Source: Corynebacterium sanguinis (GTDB taxonomy: Bacteria; Actinomycetota; Actinomycetes; Mycobacteriales; Mycobacteriaceae). Taken from it: 64,000 bases of DNA. Within the stretch, counting starts at the first letter, position 1. Every line of letters begins with the position of its first letter. The stretch covers positions 2,108,001-2,172,000 of the forward strand of contig NZ_CP038157.1 in the NCBI RefSeq assembly GCF_007641235.1, in the 5' to 3' direction. Shown one piece after another: positions 1 through 9,466 of the stretch. The notes beneath the pieces were generated by a model that worked only from the letters and a program-made list of their open reading frames with translations, made no database searches and had not been told where the DNA came from. A program made the position numbers and the translations under genes.

Positions 1-1475
1 GGATCGACCCCGCGGGTGTCACACACCCCGCGCGGAAAGACCAGTTCGAAGGTGGGCTCGAGCCTCTCCATGGTGTCGCATTCGAAGGCTTGGCCGGTGC
101 GCCAATCACGCGCGTCGCGGGCCATGAGCAGCGCAAACAGGCCGCGGTAGACGCCGGAATCGGGCCCCGCGGAGACGATGCGTGCGCGAGTGCAGCGCGC
201 GTCCTCGACGGTGCGCGGGGTGGTGTCTGTCTCCCCCATCACCCAGGGCGTGACTTCGTCGACATCCGCCCCGGCGCGGATGATGGGCGAATGCGCGCCG
301 TAAAGTTCACCGAACACGCCCGACCAGAACCAGCGGTTGAGGCGGTCGCGCGACTGCTCGTTGTCTAGCACCCCGGGGCGATCCACCAGCCGCGCGAGCA
401 GGACGGCGAGGGTGACCAGCTGCGTGGTGTACGGGACCTGGTCGGTGGTGAGCATCCTGCGCTCGGCGAGGAACTCGGCCGCGGCCGCGAAACCGGCAGC
501 GACCTCGTCGGCGTGGGCGAGGTAGCCCTCGAGGTCGATGCTGAGGATGTCCCCGCGGTGCCCGCGGGCGGGGCCGTGCCGCCCGGTAATCAACAGCGAC
601 ATTGCGCGCAGAAACTCAATTCGGCCGATGTTGTCCAGCGCTGGGTGTTCGCGCAATTGCTTTTCGACGCCCGCCCAGTGCTCCACTACAACAAACTCAG
701 GGTCCTGGAGCGCAAACGTTGCTGTCAGAAGCTCGAAAACGTCCATCTGCACGCCCGCCGAGTTGGCGTGGGCGAAGATCTGGCCGATGCCCACGAGCGA
801 GGTGTCGCGGTCGATGCGCACCAGGGGGATGTCGTAGGCGGGAAGCTGGCTGACCACGCGCGATTGGAACGCCGCGGCGGCCTCGCGCATCTGCGGGTCC
901 TCCGTGGCGGCCGCGAGATCAATCAGCAGGGTGTTGGCGTCGTCGTTGAGCAGCGCCGAGACAGGGATTACGCCGTGCTCGAGCATGCCCTCGCGGGTGT
1001 TGAGCCCGCCGCTAATCGCCGGGCCGAAGTGGGAGCGGACGTCGCCGTTAGTATCCACGGCGAAGACGGCCTCCACCGGCAGCGGTTGCGCGGAGACGGC
1101 GCGGCGGATGTCAACGAAGAAGCGCCTCGAGATGCGGTTTCCTAGAAAGTCGACGGTGGGTACGACACCGTCGCCGCTGAAAGCGTGGAAGAGAGACGTC
1201 AGGCGCTGCTGACCGTCGAGAAGCAAAAGCCCCGGCTGGACCTGGGCTTGCGGGGCGCCGTCGAGCGGGCGCGATTTGAAGCGCGGGGCGACGTTGCGGG
1301 TGTCGAGGGCGAGCAGCGACCCGATCGGGTAGCCGCGCAGGACAGAGGTGACGAGGGTGCGGACGCGGTCGACGTCCCAGATGTATTCGCGCTGGAAATC
1401 GGGCAACTGAAGCTCGCCGCGGTGAACGCGTGCGAAAAGGTCGGACAGCGAGTAGCTCGGCGTGGTAAAGCCCAT
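1..1475 (-). CDS. DUF262 domain protein (3' end outside window)
   Basis: This gene starts at 1475 and runs open off the left edge, showing about 491 codons. The N-terminal part is a DUF262 domain (ParB-like fold, also found in GmrS of type IV restriction systems): LQLPDFQREYIW at residues 22-33 and LLLDGQQR at 84-91, where DGQQR is the family signature. A later FAHANSAGVQMDVFELLTA block is the second family hallmark. No DUF1524 HNH nuclease block is visible before the edge, so whether it is a GmrSD-like nuclease or a stand-alone DUF262 protein cannot be decided here. The ATG lies 7 nt after a TAGAGT -10 box (1483-1488), so translation is probably leaderless. The next gene upstream is a metal exporter with its own promoter, so no functional link is implied. 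Confidence 0.8.
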   Translation of the reverse strand, partial: MGFTTPSYSLSDLFARVHRGELQLPDFQREYIWDVDRVRTLVTSVLRGYPIGSLLALDTRNVAPRFKSRPLDGAPQAQVQPGLLLLDGQQRLTSLFHAFSGDGVVPTVDFLGNRISRRFFVDIRRAVSAQPLPVEAVFAVDTNGDVRSHFGPAISGGLNTREGMLEHGVIPVSALLNDDANTLLIDLAAATEDPQMREAAAAFQSRVVSQLPAYDIPLVRIDRDTSLVGIGQIFAHANSAGVQMDVFELLTATFALQDPEFVVVEHWAGVEKQLREHPALDNIGRIEFLRAMSLLITGRHGPARGHRGDILSIDLEGYLAHADEVAAGFAAAAEFLAERRMLTTDQVPYTTQLVTLAVLLARLVDRPGVLDNEQSRDRLNRWFWSGVFGELYGAHSPIIRAGADVDEVTPWVMGETDTTPRTVEDARCTRARIVSAGPDSGVYRGLFALLMARDARDWRTGQAFECDTMERLEPTFELVFPRGVCDTRGVD

Positions 1476-1505
1476 GCCCCACACTCTAAGACAAAAGGGA
1501 CAGCT

Positions 1506-2411
1506 CTACCTGCCAAGCGAGGCGCCGCACGCGCGCTCGTGATCGGTGTGGCCTGGCAGCTCCACCTGGATTGTCGGGTGGTCGACGCCGAGGTCGGTGA
1601 GGCGCTGCTGGGCGGCGTCGAGAAGCGGGCCGCGGGGCGCGTCTTCGTGCGCGACGAGGTGGGCCGTGACCACGACGTCGGAGCCGCCGAGGGACCAGAC
1701 GTGAACGTCGTGGACATCAATGACGCCGTCGATGCTTCGCAGGGTGGGCTCGATGCGCTGCGTCGCGAAGCCGCGCGGGGCTTGTTCCAAAAGGACGCGT
1801 AGCGATTGGAGGAGCAGCTGCCAGGCGCGCGGCACAACAAGCACGGCGATGAGTAGCGAGGCGATCGCATCGGCCGGGGTGAACCCGGTGAGCGCGATCA
1901 CGGCGCCTGCTGCGAGGACTGCGACGGAGCCGAGCAGGTCGACGATGACGTGCAGGAAGGCGCCGCGGACGTTGATCGATCCCTCTTTGTGGCGGTGCAG
2001 GACGACGGCTGAGGCGGCGTTGGCGACGAGGCCGATCAGTGCGACGAGCATCATCGTGCGCGTGTGAATCGGGGCTGGGTCGCGCAATCGCGACAGCGCC
2101 TCGACGACGATCCACACCGTCACGGCGATGACGGAGACCGCGTTGACGAGCGCTGTGAGAACCTCGGCGCGGGCGAAGCCGTACGTGGCCACGGCGGTGG
2201 AGGCGCGCTGGCTGATCAGTGTGCCGATGACCGCGATCATCAGGCCCGCCGAATCCGAGAGCATGTGCATCGAATCCGCCATCAGAGCCATGGAGCCGGA
2301 GAGGTAGCCACCGACGAACTCAACAAAGAACACTGTCGTGGTGATCGCGAGCGCCGTCAGAAGAGCGCGACGCGGCGCGTGTGCTGGCGAATGCTCGTGT
2401 GTGTGGCTCAT
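1506..2411 (-). CDS. Cation diffusion facilitator (zinc-type) exporter
   Basis: A 301-residue inner-membrane metal/proton antiporter of the CDF family, expected to export Zn(II) or related divalent ions from the cytoplasm. The start has a His-rich stretch (MSHTHEHSPAHAPRR), then six hydrophobic segments. The metal-site motifs are present: HMLSD in the second membrane segment (ADSMHMLSDSAG) and HVIVD in the fifth (FLHVIVDLLGS), matching the HxxxD pattern of zinc CDFs. The C-terminal cytoplasmic domain (VIDVHDVHVWSLGGSDVVVTAHL) is the usual ferredoxin-like dimer domain. I chose ATG 2411 over an upstream in-frame start because TAGAGT ends 7 nt before it. An inverted repeat sits directly upstream of the -35 box and may be a metal-regulator site. 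Exact metal specificity is inference. Confidence 0.9.
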   Translation of the reverse strand: MSHTHEHSPAHAPRRALLTALAITTTVFFVEFVGGYLSGSMALMADSMHMLSDSAGLMIAVIGTLISQRASTAVATYGFARAEVLTALVNAVSVIAVTVWIVVEALSRLRDPAPIHTRTMMLVALIGLVANAASAVVLHRHKEGSINVRGAFLHVIVDLLGSVAVLAAGAVIALTGFTPADAIASLLIAVLVVPRAWQLLLQSLRVLLEQAPRGFATQRIEPTLRSIDGVIDVHDVHVWSLGGSDVVVTAHLVAHEDAPRGPLLDAAQQRLTDLGVDHPTIQVELPGHTDHERACGASLGR

Positions 2412-2418
2412 GCGACAC

Positions 2419-2448
2419 ACTCTAGCTGGAAAACACGGTAAATGACAA
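2419..2448 (-). promoter_or_regulatory. Promoter of the CDF exporter gene
   Basis: Read on the minus strand, TTGTCA (2448-2443) and TAGAGT (2424-2419) are separated by 18 nt. The ATG begins 7 nt after the -10 box, where the transcript itself should start, so the mRNA is probably leaderless. This is one of the best-formed -35/-10 pairs in the window. Confidence 0.6.
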
Positions 2449-2463
2449 GCTATTGAAAATAGC
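2449..2463. promoter_or_regulatory. Inverted repeat abutting the CDF -35 box
   Basis: GCTATT and AATAGC flank a 3-nt centre (GAA on the plus strand). The element touches the -35 hexamer TTGTCA of the metal exporter. A regulator bound here would contact or block RNA polymerase, so a metal-responsive operator is plausible. I do not recognise the consensus of a particular Zur, ArsR or MerR protein. Confidence 0.4.
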
Positions 2464-2667
2464 ACTTTGTCCAGGAAACCTATCCGGAGTAGGGCGAATA
2501 CTGCCTGTTGCGGCTTCGTTACACAACCGTAAGCGCATAGGTGCTTAAGATTTTGTTAACCTAGTTAGGCAGTCCACTGCGGGCGGACAGTTATCCAACT
2601 GGAAGATCGCGGTCGGACGGTTGCCCTAGCGGACACGATAAATCGCTTTAGACGAAAGGACATTTTC

Positions 2668-3096
2668 ATGACTAACCAGAACCCCACCCCGGATCCGAAG
2701 GACCCCCGTAACCTGGACAAGGATGCCGTCGCGAACGCTGACGTTACCCGTGTCGAGAAGACCACCACCCCCGCTACCACTAGCGCCACCGCCGGCTCCA
2801 CGGCCGTGACCGCTAACGAGGGCGGCGGCTGGTGGAAGTGGCTGCTGGGCCTGCTCGCCCTGCTGCTCATCGGCTGGCTGCTCTGGTCCCTGTTCGCCAA
2901 CAACGACGACGAGGCCGCCACCACCGGCGAGACCTCCACCTCCGTTGTTTCGACCGAGACCGAAAACGTCACCGAGACCGCAGTGGTCAGCGGCGAGTCC
3001 GAGCCGGCTAACCCGGCCGAGAGCGCTGGCAACGCCGCTGAGGGCGCAGCCGAAAACGCTGGCGACGCCGTCGAGAGCGCAGCTCCCACCAACTAG
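2668..3096 (+). CDS. Small single-pass membrane protein, Thr/Ala/Glu-rich
   Basis: A 142-residue protein with a polar Pro/Asp/Thr-rich N-terminal half, one strong membrane segment at about residues 54-76 (WWKWLLGLLALLLIGWLLW), and an acidic Thr/Glu/Ala-rich tail. No signal-peptidase site or known domain is visible. The N-terminus lacks a positive cluster other than a few Lys, so orientation is uncertain. The start is set by a good ribosome site (GAAAGGA, about 8 nt before ATG). It is a single-gene unit followed at once by a strong terminator, and the 256-nt upstream gap holds its promoter. Codon use looks like highly expressed corynebacterial genes. I do not recognise the family and assign no function. 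Confidence 0.75.
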   Translation: MTNQNPTPDPKDPRNLDKDAVANADVTRVEKTTTPATTSATAGSTAVTANEGGGWWKWLLGLLALLLIGWLLWSLFANNDDEAATTGETSTSVVSTETENVTETAVVSGESEPANPAESAGNAAEGAAENAGDAVESAAPTN

Positions 3097-3132
3097 TTTC
3101 TAGCCGTGGCCACCCCGGCCCGTAGAACTCGA

Positions 3133-3166
3133 CCCCGCATCCTGCTCGCGCAGGGCGCGGGGTTTT
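3133..3166 (+). terminator. Rho-independent terminator after the 142-aa gene
   Basis: Stem arms CCCCGC/GCGGGG and an inner CCTGC/GCAGG pair around a TCGC loop, followed by TTTTGTTG. It closes the transcript that begins at 2668 and separates it from the palindrome cluster. Confidence 0.75.
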
Positions 3167-3205
3167 GTTGTGGGCGCGTGAGGTGGGTGCGATTTGCGCG
3201 GATGT

Positions 3206-3673
3206 GAGTCCGCATTGCGAACCCGTGGACTCCACGCACTCTGCAGCGGCAGAGTGGCCAGTCCGCATTGCGGACTCTGCCGGCAGCCTTGCTTGCCGAC
3301 GCTCAACTTCACGGTCGCCCCGACTCCGCATTGCGGACTCTACATTGCGGACTCTGCAGCGGCAGAGTGGCCAGTCCGCATTGCGGACTCCGCAGCAGCA
3401 AAGGCAAACTGTGAAAACACTGCACAGAAAGCCACCTGGGTGTTGACGGATTCCGCGCACTCTGCATTGCGGACTCCACCCGGCCCCCGCTAACCAACAC
3501 TCAATCAAACCCCACCCCAACTCCGCATTGCGGACTCCACACGCAGCCTTGCTTGCCGACGCTCAACTTCACGGTCGTCCCGACTCCGCATTGCGGACTC
3601 TACAAACTCCGCAGCGCCAGAGTGACTACTCTACAAACTCCGCAGCGGCAGAGTGACCACTCCGCATTGCGGA
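3206..3673. repeat. Palindrome cluster A (TCCGCATTGCGGA)
   Basis: A non-coding stretch with the 13-bp odd palindrome TCCGCATTGCGGA, exact at 3262-3274, 3325-3337, 3375-3387, 3522-3534, 3585-3597 and 3661-3673. There is a one-mismatch copy at 3461-3473 and partial copies near 3206 and 3343. Most copies are extended to AGTCCGCA/TGCGGACT or ACTCCGCA/TGCGGACTC. Two nested duplications are visible: 3283-3344 recurs at 3543-3604 with one clear difference, and 3241-3277 recurs at 3354-3390. The cluster lies between the 3' ends of two convergent transcripts (the 142-aa gene and ilvC). It has no regular spacing and no unique spacers, so it is not CRISPR. Confidence 0.85.
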
Positions 3674-3706
3674 CTCCACCCGGGAACCCCCACACCCCAC
3701 CAACGA

Positions 3707-3736
3707 CAAAACCCGCCACCCACGAAGGGCGACGGG
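3707..3736 (-). terminator. ilvC: Rho-independent terminator of ilvC
   Basis: On the minus strand, arms CCCGTCGCCC and GGGTGGCGGG pair (with G-U pairs) around a TTCGT loop, followed by TTTTG. It lies 16 nt past the ilvC stop codon. Confidence 0.7.
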
Positions 3737-3751
3737 AATGTGCAGCAATTC

Positions 3752-4789
<1,038 letters not shown>

Positions 4790-4854
4790 TTAGTATGTGA
4801 GACGGATGTTTCAAATTATGCCACAGTGGGCGTTGGTTCCGAGAGTAGACCGTG

Positions 4855-5370
4855 CTACTTCGAGGTGCCCATTGCCTTCGGGCCGCGGTTGAGCGCGACC
4901 TGCCCCGAGCTGACCAGCTCGCGGATCCCGAAGGTCTCCATCACGTCCAAGAACGCGCGGAGCTTCGAGGGCGTGCCCGTCGCCTCAATCACGACGGACT
5001 CCGGGGCCACGTCGACGACGCGAGCGCGGAAGATGTTCGCCGCATCGACAACCTGCGGGCGGTTCGAGTTGTCGGCGTTGACTTTCACCAAAAGGAGGGA
5101 TCGCGCGATGGTGTTGGCGTCGTCAAGCCGCGTGACCTTGAGCACCTGGATGAGCTTGTGAAGCTGCTTGGTGATCTGCTCGATGTGGTACTCGCTGGCG
5201 TCGACGACGATGGTTAGCCGGTTGACACCCTCGGTCTCCGTGTTGGCGGAGACCAGGGAGACCAGGTTGTAGCCGCGGCGGGTGAACAGGGCCGTGACGC
5301 GGGTGATGATGCCGTCGAGGTCAAGGACGAGGACGGAGAGGATGTGGCGGTTTGTCTCATCTTTGTTCAT
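4855..5370 (-). CDS. ilvN: Acetolactate synthase regulatory (small) subunit
   Basis: The 171-residue regulatory subunit of acetohydroxyacid synthase; it activates IlvB and confers valine feedback inhibition. The N-terminal ACT domain is clear (RHILSVLVLDLDGIITRVTA from about residue 8), followed by the conserved ALS_ss_C region (VVDVAPESVVIEATGTPSKL). The start ATG 5370 follows the ilvB stop by one base (TGA C ATG) and has an AGAAGGGAA ribosome site inside the end of ilvB, so the two subunits are translationally coupled. A longer in-frame start at 5406 would lie inside ilvB and add a non-conserved Arg-rich tail, so I rejected it. Confidence 0.96.
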   Translation of the reverse strand: MNKDETNRHILSVLVLDLDGIITRVTALFTRRGYNLVSLVSANTETEGVNRLTIVVDASEYHIEQITKQLHKLIQVLKVTRLDDANTIARSLLLVKVNADNSNRPQVVDAANIFRARVVDVAPESVVIEATGTPSKLRAFLDVMETFGIRELVSSGQVALNRGPKAMGTSK

Positions 5371-5371
5371 G

Positions 5372-7225
5372 TCAGTTTCCCTTCTCGGTCTCGATCTCAA
5401 CGACATCGTCGATGTCTTCGGGCGCCTCGCCCGCGGACTCCTCGAGGTCGAAGAACGGGCGGATGTTCATCGCGTACTGGATATCGGAGTTGGACGAACC
5501 CGCCGAGATCATCGGCCACACCTGCGCGTCCTCACCCACGATGAACTCGATGACCACGGGGCGGTCGTTGATTTCGCGCGCGCGCTTAATCGCCGGGAGA
5601 ACCTCCTCCTCCGTGGTCACGCGGATTGCTTCCGCGCCGAGCGCGTCGGAGAGCTTGACAAAGTCCGGGACGTAGACCTCGCCGCCGAGCTTCGTGTGCG
5701 AGTAGTGGCCCCCGTAGAACAGCGTCTGCCACTGGCGGACCATGCCCAGGTTGCCGTTGTTGATCAGGGCGACCTTGAACGGGAAGCCCTCCATCGCAGC
5801 TGTGGTGATTTCCTGGTTGGTCATCTGGAAGCAGCCGTCGCCGTCAATCGCCCAGACCTCCTTGTCCGGAGCTCCGGCCTTCGCGCCAAGGGCCGCCGGG
5901 ATGGCGTAGCCCATCGTGCCCAGACCACCCGAGTTCAGCCACGTGCGCGGCTTTTCGAAGTCAATGAACTGCGCCGACCACATCTGGTGCTGGCCAACGC
6001 CAGCGACGTAGATCGCGTCCGGGCCAACCTCAGCCGAGAGGGTCTCAATGACGTACTGCGGCGACAGGGAGCCGTCCGACTGCGGGTCGTAGCCGCGCGG
6101 GAAGCGCTCCTTGAGCTCGTTAAGACGCTCAATCCAGGCGCCGATCCTCGGCGTGGACGCCTTGCCGTCCTTGAACGCGTCGGTCAGCTGCGACAGGACT
6201 CGCTTCGCGTCACCGACGATCGGGACGTCGACCTCGCGGATCTTGCCCACCTCGGCGGGGTCGATGTCGGCGTGGATCGTCTTCGCCTCAGGGGCGAAGG
6301 TGTCGGTGTCGCCGGTGACGCGGTCGTCGAAACGCGTGCCAATGGCGATGAGCAAGTCGGACTCCTGCAGGGCGCCGACCGCGGGGACGGAGCCGTGCAT
6401 GCCCGGCATGCCCATGTACAGCGGGTGGGACTGCGGGAAGACGCCGAGCGCCATCAGCGTGGTCACCACGGGAACGCCGGTCTCGTTGGCAAACGCGAGC
6501 AGCTCCTCGTGGGCCTCCGCCTTGAGCACGCCGCCGCCGATGTAGAGCACCGGGCGCTCGGCCTGGGCGATCATGCGCGCGGCCTGGACGATTTGGCGGG
6601 AGTGCGGCTTGGTGTTCGGCTTGTAGCCGGGCAGATCCAGGACCGGCGGCCAGGAGAAGTCGAACTCCTCGTTCTGGACGTCCTTCGGAATGTCCACCAG
6701 CACCGGGCCCGGACGGCCCGTCGAGGCGATGTGGTGCGCCTCCGCGATCGCCGCCGGGATCTCGTCGGCGCTGCGCACCATCACGTTGTGCTTGGTAATC
6801 GGCATGGTGATGCCGCGAATATCCGCCTCCTGGAAGGCGTCGGTGCCGATCAGCGGCGAGCCGACCTGGCCGGTAATCGCCAGGATCGGGACGGAGTCAA
6901 GGTAAGCGTCGGCAATCGCGGTGACCAGGTTGGTCGCACCGGGACCTGAGGTGGCGATGCACACGCCGACCTTGCCGGAAGCCTGGGCGTAACCCGTCGC
7001 GGCGTGGCCTGCTCCTTGCTCGTGGCGCACGAGGACGTGGCGCAGCTTCTCGGCGGCAAACAGGGACTCGTACAAAGGAAGGACGGCGCCGCCCGGCAAG
7101 CCGAAGACGATGTCAGTGCCCAGCGCTTCCAGGCTGCGGACGACAGCGTCCGCACCGGTCATACGCTCCGGCGAGACCTCTTCGGGTTTGCGGGCCTTGG
7201 GTGAGGGCTTTTTGGAAGCTGCCAC
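5372..7225 (-). CDS. ilvB: Acetolactate synthase catalytic (large) subunit
   Basis: A 617-residue thiamine-diphosphate enzyme that condenses two pyruvates, or pyruvate and 2-ketobutyrate, in the first shared step of Val/Leu/Ile synthesis. The catalytic Glu sits in [15 protein letters not shown]. The ThDP/Mg motif is [12 protein letters not shown] through [11 protein letters not shown]. The N-terminal 20 residues ([15 protein letters not shown]) form a basic extension before the core ([14 protein letters not shown]). The start is GTG 7225, preceded at 9 nt by AAGGAG. The gene is first in ilvBNC and lies behind a leader peptide and an attenuator, so expression should follow branched-chain aminoacyl-tRNA supply. 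Confidence 0.97.
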   Translation of the reverse strand: MAASKKPSPKARKPEEVSPERMTGADAVVRSLEALGTDIVFGLPGGAVLPLYESLFAAEKLRHVLVRHEQGAGHAATGYAQASGKVGVCIATSGPGATNLVTAIADAYLDSVPILAITGQVGSPLIGTDAFQEADIRGITMPITKHNVMVRSADEIPAAIAEAHHIASTGRPGPVLVDIPKDVQNEEFDFSWPPVLDLPGYKPNTKPHSRQIVQAARMIAQAERPVLYIGGGVLKAEAHEELLAFANETGVPVVTTLMALGVFPQSHPLYMGMPGMHGSVPAVGALQESDLLIAIGTRFDDRVTGDTDTFAPEAKTIHADIDPAEVGKIREVDVPIVGDAKRVLSQLTDAFKDGKASTPRIGAWIERLNELKERFPRGYDPQSDGSLSPQYVIETLSAEVGPDAIYVAGVGQHQMWSAQFIDFEKPRTWLNSGGLGTMGYAIPAALGAKAGAPDKEVWAIDGDGCFQMTNQEITTAAMEGFPFKVALINNGNLGMVRQWQTLFYGGHYSHTKLGGEVYVPDFVKLSDALGAEAIRVTTEEEVLPAIKRAREINDRPVVIEFIVGEDAQVWPMISAGSSNSDIQYAMNIRPFFDLEESAGEAPEDIDDVVEIETEKGN

Positions 7226-7280
7226 GGGAGATAGCTCCTTGTGTTTTTTAAGCGGGTGGAGGGGGAGGTAAAAGCAAAAA

Positions 7281-7328
7281 GACCAAAATCGAATGCCCTC
7301 GGTCCAGCACTTCGGTGCTGTCGAGGGC
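7281..7328 (-). terminator. ilvB attenuator (intrinsic terminator in the leader)
   Basis: On the minus strand, GCCCTCG, CAGCAC, a CGAA loop, GTGCTG and CGAGGGC form a nearly perfect hairpin (7328-7295), followed by a T-rich run (ATTTTGGTCTTTTTG). It lies between the leader peptide stop (7356) and the ilvB ribosome site (7235-7240). That is the position expected for a transcription attenuator controlled by ribosome stalling on the leader peptide. Confidence 0.85.
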
Positions 7329-7355
7329 GCTTGTTTGAGGGACTGAAGCAGAAGA

Positions 7356-7415
7356 TCAGACCGCTACGGCAAGCGCCGCACCGGCAATGATTACTACTAG
7401 TCGCGAATTGATCAT
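7356..7415 (-). CDS. ilv leader peptide (attenuator peptide)
   Basis: A 19-codon reading frame on the minus strand, [19 protein letters not shown], ending in TGA. It has nine branched-chain residues (four Val, three Ile, two Leu), including the run LVVII, and five Ala. Starvation for charged tRNA-Val, -Leu or -Ile would stall the ribosome here and favour read-through of the hairpin 28 nt downstream. C. glutamicum has a branched-chain-rich leader at the same place, though this peptide differs in sequence. The ATG begins 6 nt after a TATGAT box, so the leader mRNA probably starts at or next to the start codon. It falls below usual length cut-offs and is easily missed in annotation. Confidence 0.85.
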   Translation of the reverse strand: MINSRLVVIIAGAALAVAV

Positions 7416-7421
7416 GACCAC

Positions 7422-7427
7422 ATCATA
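7422..7427 (-). promoter_or_regulatory. -10 box of the ilvBNC promoter
   Basis: TATGAT on the minus strand, 6 nt before the leader-peptide ATG. No -35 hexamer stands at the usual 16-18 nt; TTGAGT lies 21 nt upstream. The whole divergent spacer to mscCG is 74 nt (7416-7489). Confidence 0.55.
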
Positions 7428-7489
7428 CACAGCGCTACGGTTTTTAATACTCAACAGGTAGTCATTTGGCGCTACTGTAAGAAAGCACT

Positions 7490-8932
7490 ATGCCGTACGC
7501 CTACATCGCCGAAGAAGCCTGGCGCTGGGTCGCCAACACCGGAATCAACCTCGCACTGCTGATTATCCTCGCGATGCTTGTGCCCCGCGCGGGCCGCTTC
7601 GCCAACCGGGTCGCTGAACGACGCGCCGACGCCCAAGCGGATAACGACGAGGCGAAAAGCCAGCTGGCCATCGCCGGTGTGGGCATCTATATCGCGCAGG
7701 CGATCGCGTTCTTCCTCATCCTGGTCTTCTTCCTGCAAGAGGTCGGGTTCTCGCTTGCCGGCGCAGCGATCCCGGCGACCGTGGTCTCGGCCGCAATCGG
7801 TTTCGGCGCGCAGAACATCATCGCCGACTTCCTCGCCGGGTTTTTCGTCCTGACGGAAAAGCAGTACGGTGTGGGCGACTTCGTCACCTTTGAAGGCAAC
7901 GGGATCGAGGTCTCCGGCAACGTCATCCAGATCACGATGCGCGCGACCCAGATCCGCACGATGGAGCAATCGACGATCAGCATCCCCAACTCGACCGCGC
8001 GCATCTGCATCAACCAATCCAACTACTGGGCCTCCGCGGTGGTCGTCATCCCGGTCCCGCTGCTCGGCTCGACCAGCGCCGACGAGGCCGTCGCGCGCTC
8101 GGAATCGGCCGCCCGCCGCGCGCTGAACCGGGCGGATATTCGCCCCAAGCTTCTCGACGACCTCACGGTGCACCCCGCCGTGGACATCAACCCTCCTGCC
8201 ACTGTGGGTATGCCGTGGACGCTGGACATGCGCTTCATCGTCCGCGTCGAGCCGTTGGCGCAGTGGATGGTCGAGCGCGCGATCCGCCTGTCGGTTCTCA
8301 ACGAGTTCTGGGAGGAGTACGGCTCAGCCACCACCATCGAGGGCACTCGCCTCGACCACGTCGTGGACCACACCGAGCAGTTCAACAGTGTTGACCGCTA
8401 CCCACCCACCGAGTACATGTCCCCGGTCAGCCCACTGAGCACCCAGCGCAGCGACCACGACGACCTCACCCCCGCCGATCCTGACGAGGACCCGGCGACC
8501 GACGTGCTCGCCGACGACGAAAAGGCCATGCCGCGCATGGCGTTCGGCGGGGCACTGCGCTTGTCGACGGCCCTCCTCATCGGCGCCTTCATTATCCTGC
8601 TCATTATCCGCGGCCTCACGCTCGACCCTGACGGCGAGGACACCGGCAGCGGCTGGCTCGCACCGCCGCCGGAAACCCCCACCTCCGAGACCGAGGATCC
8701 GGTCGAGGACTCGCCGACCCGGGCGCCCGCCCCCGCGCCGACCCAGACGCCGACACAGTCGCCGGCTCCGGCACCCAGCACGGCACAGCCGACGGCGCCT
8801 CGGACTCCGACTCCGTCGCCCGCAGAAACCAGTACCCAGGGCGAGCCCACGCAGCCGCCAGCCCCGGGCGTGACGGAAGGGGCGTCGATTAGCGAAGCTC
8901 CCCCTGCCGAGGCCGGAAACCCACTTGGCTAG
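7490..8932 (+). CDS. mscCG: MscCG-type mechanosensitive channel / glutamate exporter
   Basis: A 480-residue MscS-superfamily channel of the corynebacterial MscCG type, the route of glutamate and betaine efflux in C. glutamicum. The N-terminal half has three membrane segments. The pore helix and beta domain are very close to MscCG: FSLAGAAIPATVVSAAIGFGAQ and ADFLAGFFVLTEKQYGVGDFV. Unlike short MscS, it has a long extension with an acidic linker, a fourth membrane segment near residues 363-380 (LSTALLIGAFIILLIIRGL) and a Pro/Thr/Ala-rich outer tail, which in MscCG tunes gating. It is transcribed divergently from ilvBNC and lies 9 nt before the PH-domain gene. The start ATG is preceded by AAGAAAG at 6 nt. 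Confidence 0.93.
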   Translation: MPYAYIAEEAWRWVANTGINLALLIILAMLVPRAGRFANRVAERRADAQADNDEAKSQLAIAGVGIYIAQAIAFFLILVFFLQEVGFSLAGAAIPATVVSAAIGFGAQNIIADFLAGFFVLTEKQYGVGDFVTFEGNGIEVSGNVIQITMRATQIRTMEQSTISIPNSTARICINQSNYWASAVVVIPVPLLGSTSADEAVARSESAARRALNRADIRPKLLDDLTVHPAVDINPPATVGMPWTLDMRFIVRVEPLAQWMVERAIRLSVLNEFWEEYGSATTIEGTRLDHVVDHTEQFNSVDRYPPTEYMSPVSPLSTQRSDHDDLTPADPDEDPATDVLADDEKAMPRMAFGGALRLSTALLIGAFIILLIIRGLTLDPDGEDTGSGWLAPPPETPTSETEDPVEDSPTRAPAPAPTQTPTQSPAPAPSTAQPTAPRTPTPSPAETSTQGEPTQPPAPGVTEGASISEAPPAEAGNPLG

Positions 8933-8941
8933 CATGTACCC

Positions 8942-9460
8942 ATGACTGATTCGCCCCAGGTTTTCCGCCCCTCCCGAGAACACGTGCTCGCCATCGCGCT
9001 GATGACGGGCATTGCGCTGATCGGGATTGCCTGGGCCCCGCTGATTCTCGGCTGGCTGCTGATCATCCCGGCCGCGTACCTCGTCTGGGTCTTTGGATCC
9101 GCGACGAAGGTGGACGGCTCGGGCATCGCGGTGAAGTACCCGGTGCGCCCCAACGCCACGATCGCGTGGGAGGACCTATCCGGTATCGCGTTCAAGGGCG
9201 CCAGGGCGCTGGCCACCACAACGAGCGGCAAGGAATATCCGATGCCCGGTGTAACGTTTAACTCTATACCCGAGCTTGCTCTGGCTTCCGGGGGTCGCAT
9301 CCAGGATGTCATCACCGCCTCCGCGGAGGCCGCCGACGGCAAGTACGAGGTCATCGACCGCGAAGGCCGCAAGGTACTTCTCAGCCGCGAGGAGTATGAC
9401 GAGTACCTGCGCGATCACCCGACCACACCGGGCCCCCGGCCCGACACCACAAAGGAGTAA
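8942..9460 (+). CDS. PH-domain membrane protein (CFP-6-like)
   Basis: A 172-residue protein with two adjacent N-terminal membrane segments (about residues 15-45) followed by a small bacterial PH-like domain (VDGSGIAVKYPVRPNATIAWEDLSGIAFKG). It resembles the mycobacterial low-molecular-weight antigen CFP-6, which also sits next to ilv genes. Its biochemical role is unknown. The last codons contain AAAGGAG, which serves as the ribosome site of ilvD 6 nt downstream, so the two genes are coupled. It begins 9 nt after mscCG, suggesting an mscCG-PH-ilvD transcript. Confidence 0.8.
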   Translation: MTDSPQVFRPSREHVLAIALMTGIALIGIAWAPLILGWLLIIPAAYLVWVFGSATKVDGSGIAVKYPVRPNATIAWEDLSGIAFKGARALATTTSGKEYPMPGVTFNSIPELALASGGRIQDVITASAEAADGKYEVIDREGRKVLLSREEYDEYLRDHPTTPGPRPDTTKE

Positions 9461-9466
9461 AAAGCT

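Noticed and set aside
3171..3520. Several short open frames in the palindrome cluster
   Set aside because: They arise from the GC-rich repeats, have no ribosome sites and repeat the same peptide pieces in different frames.
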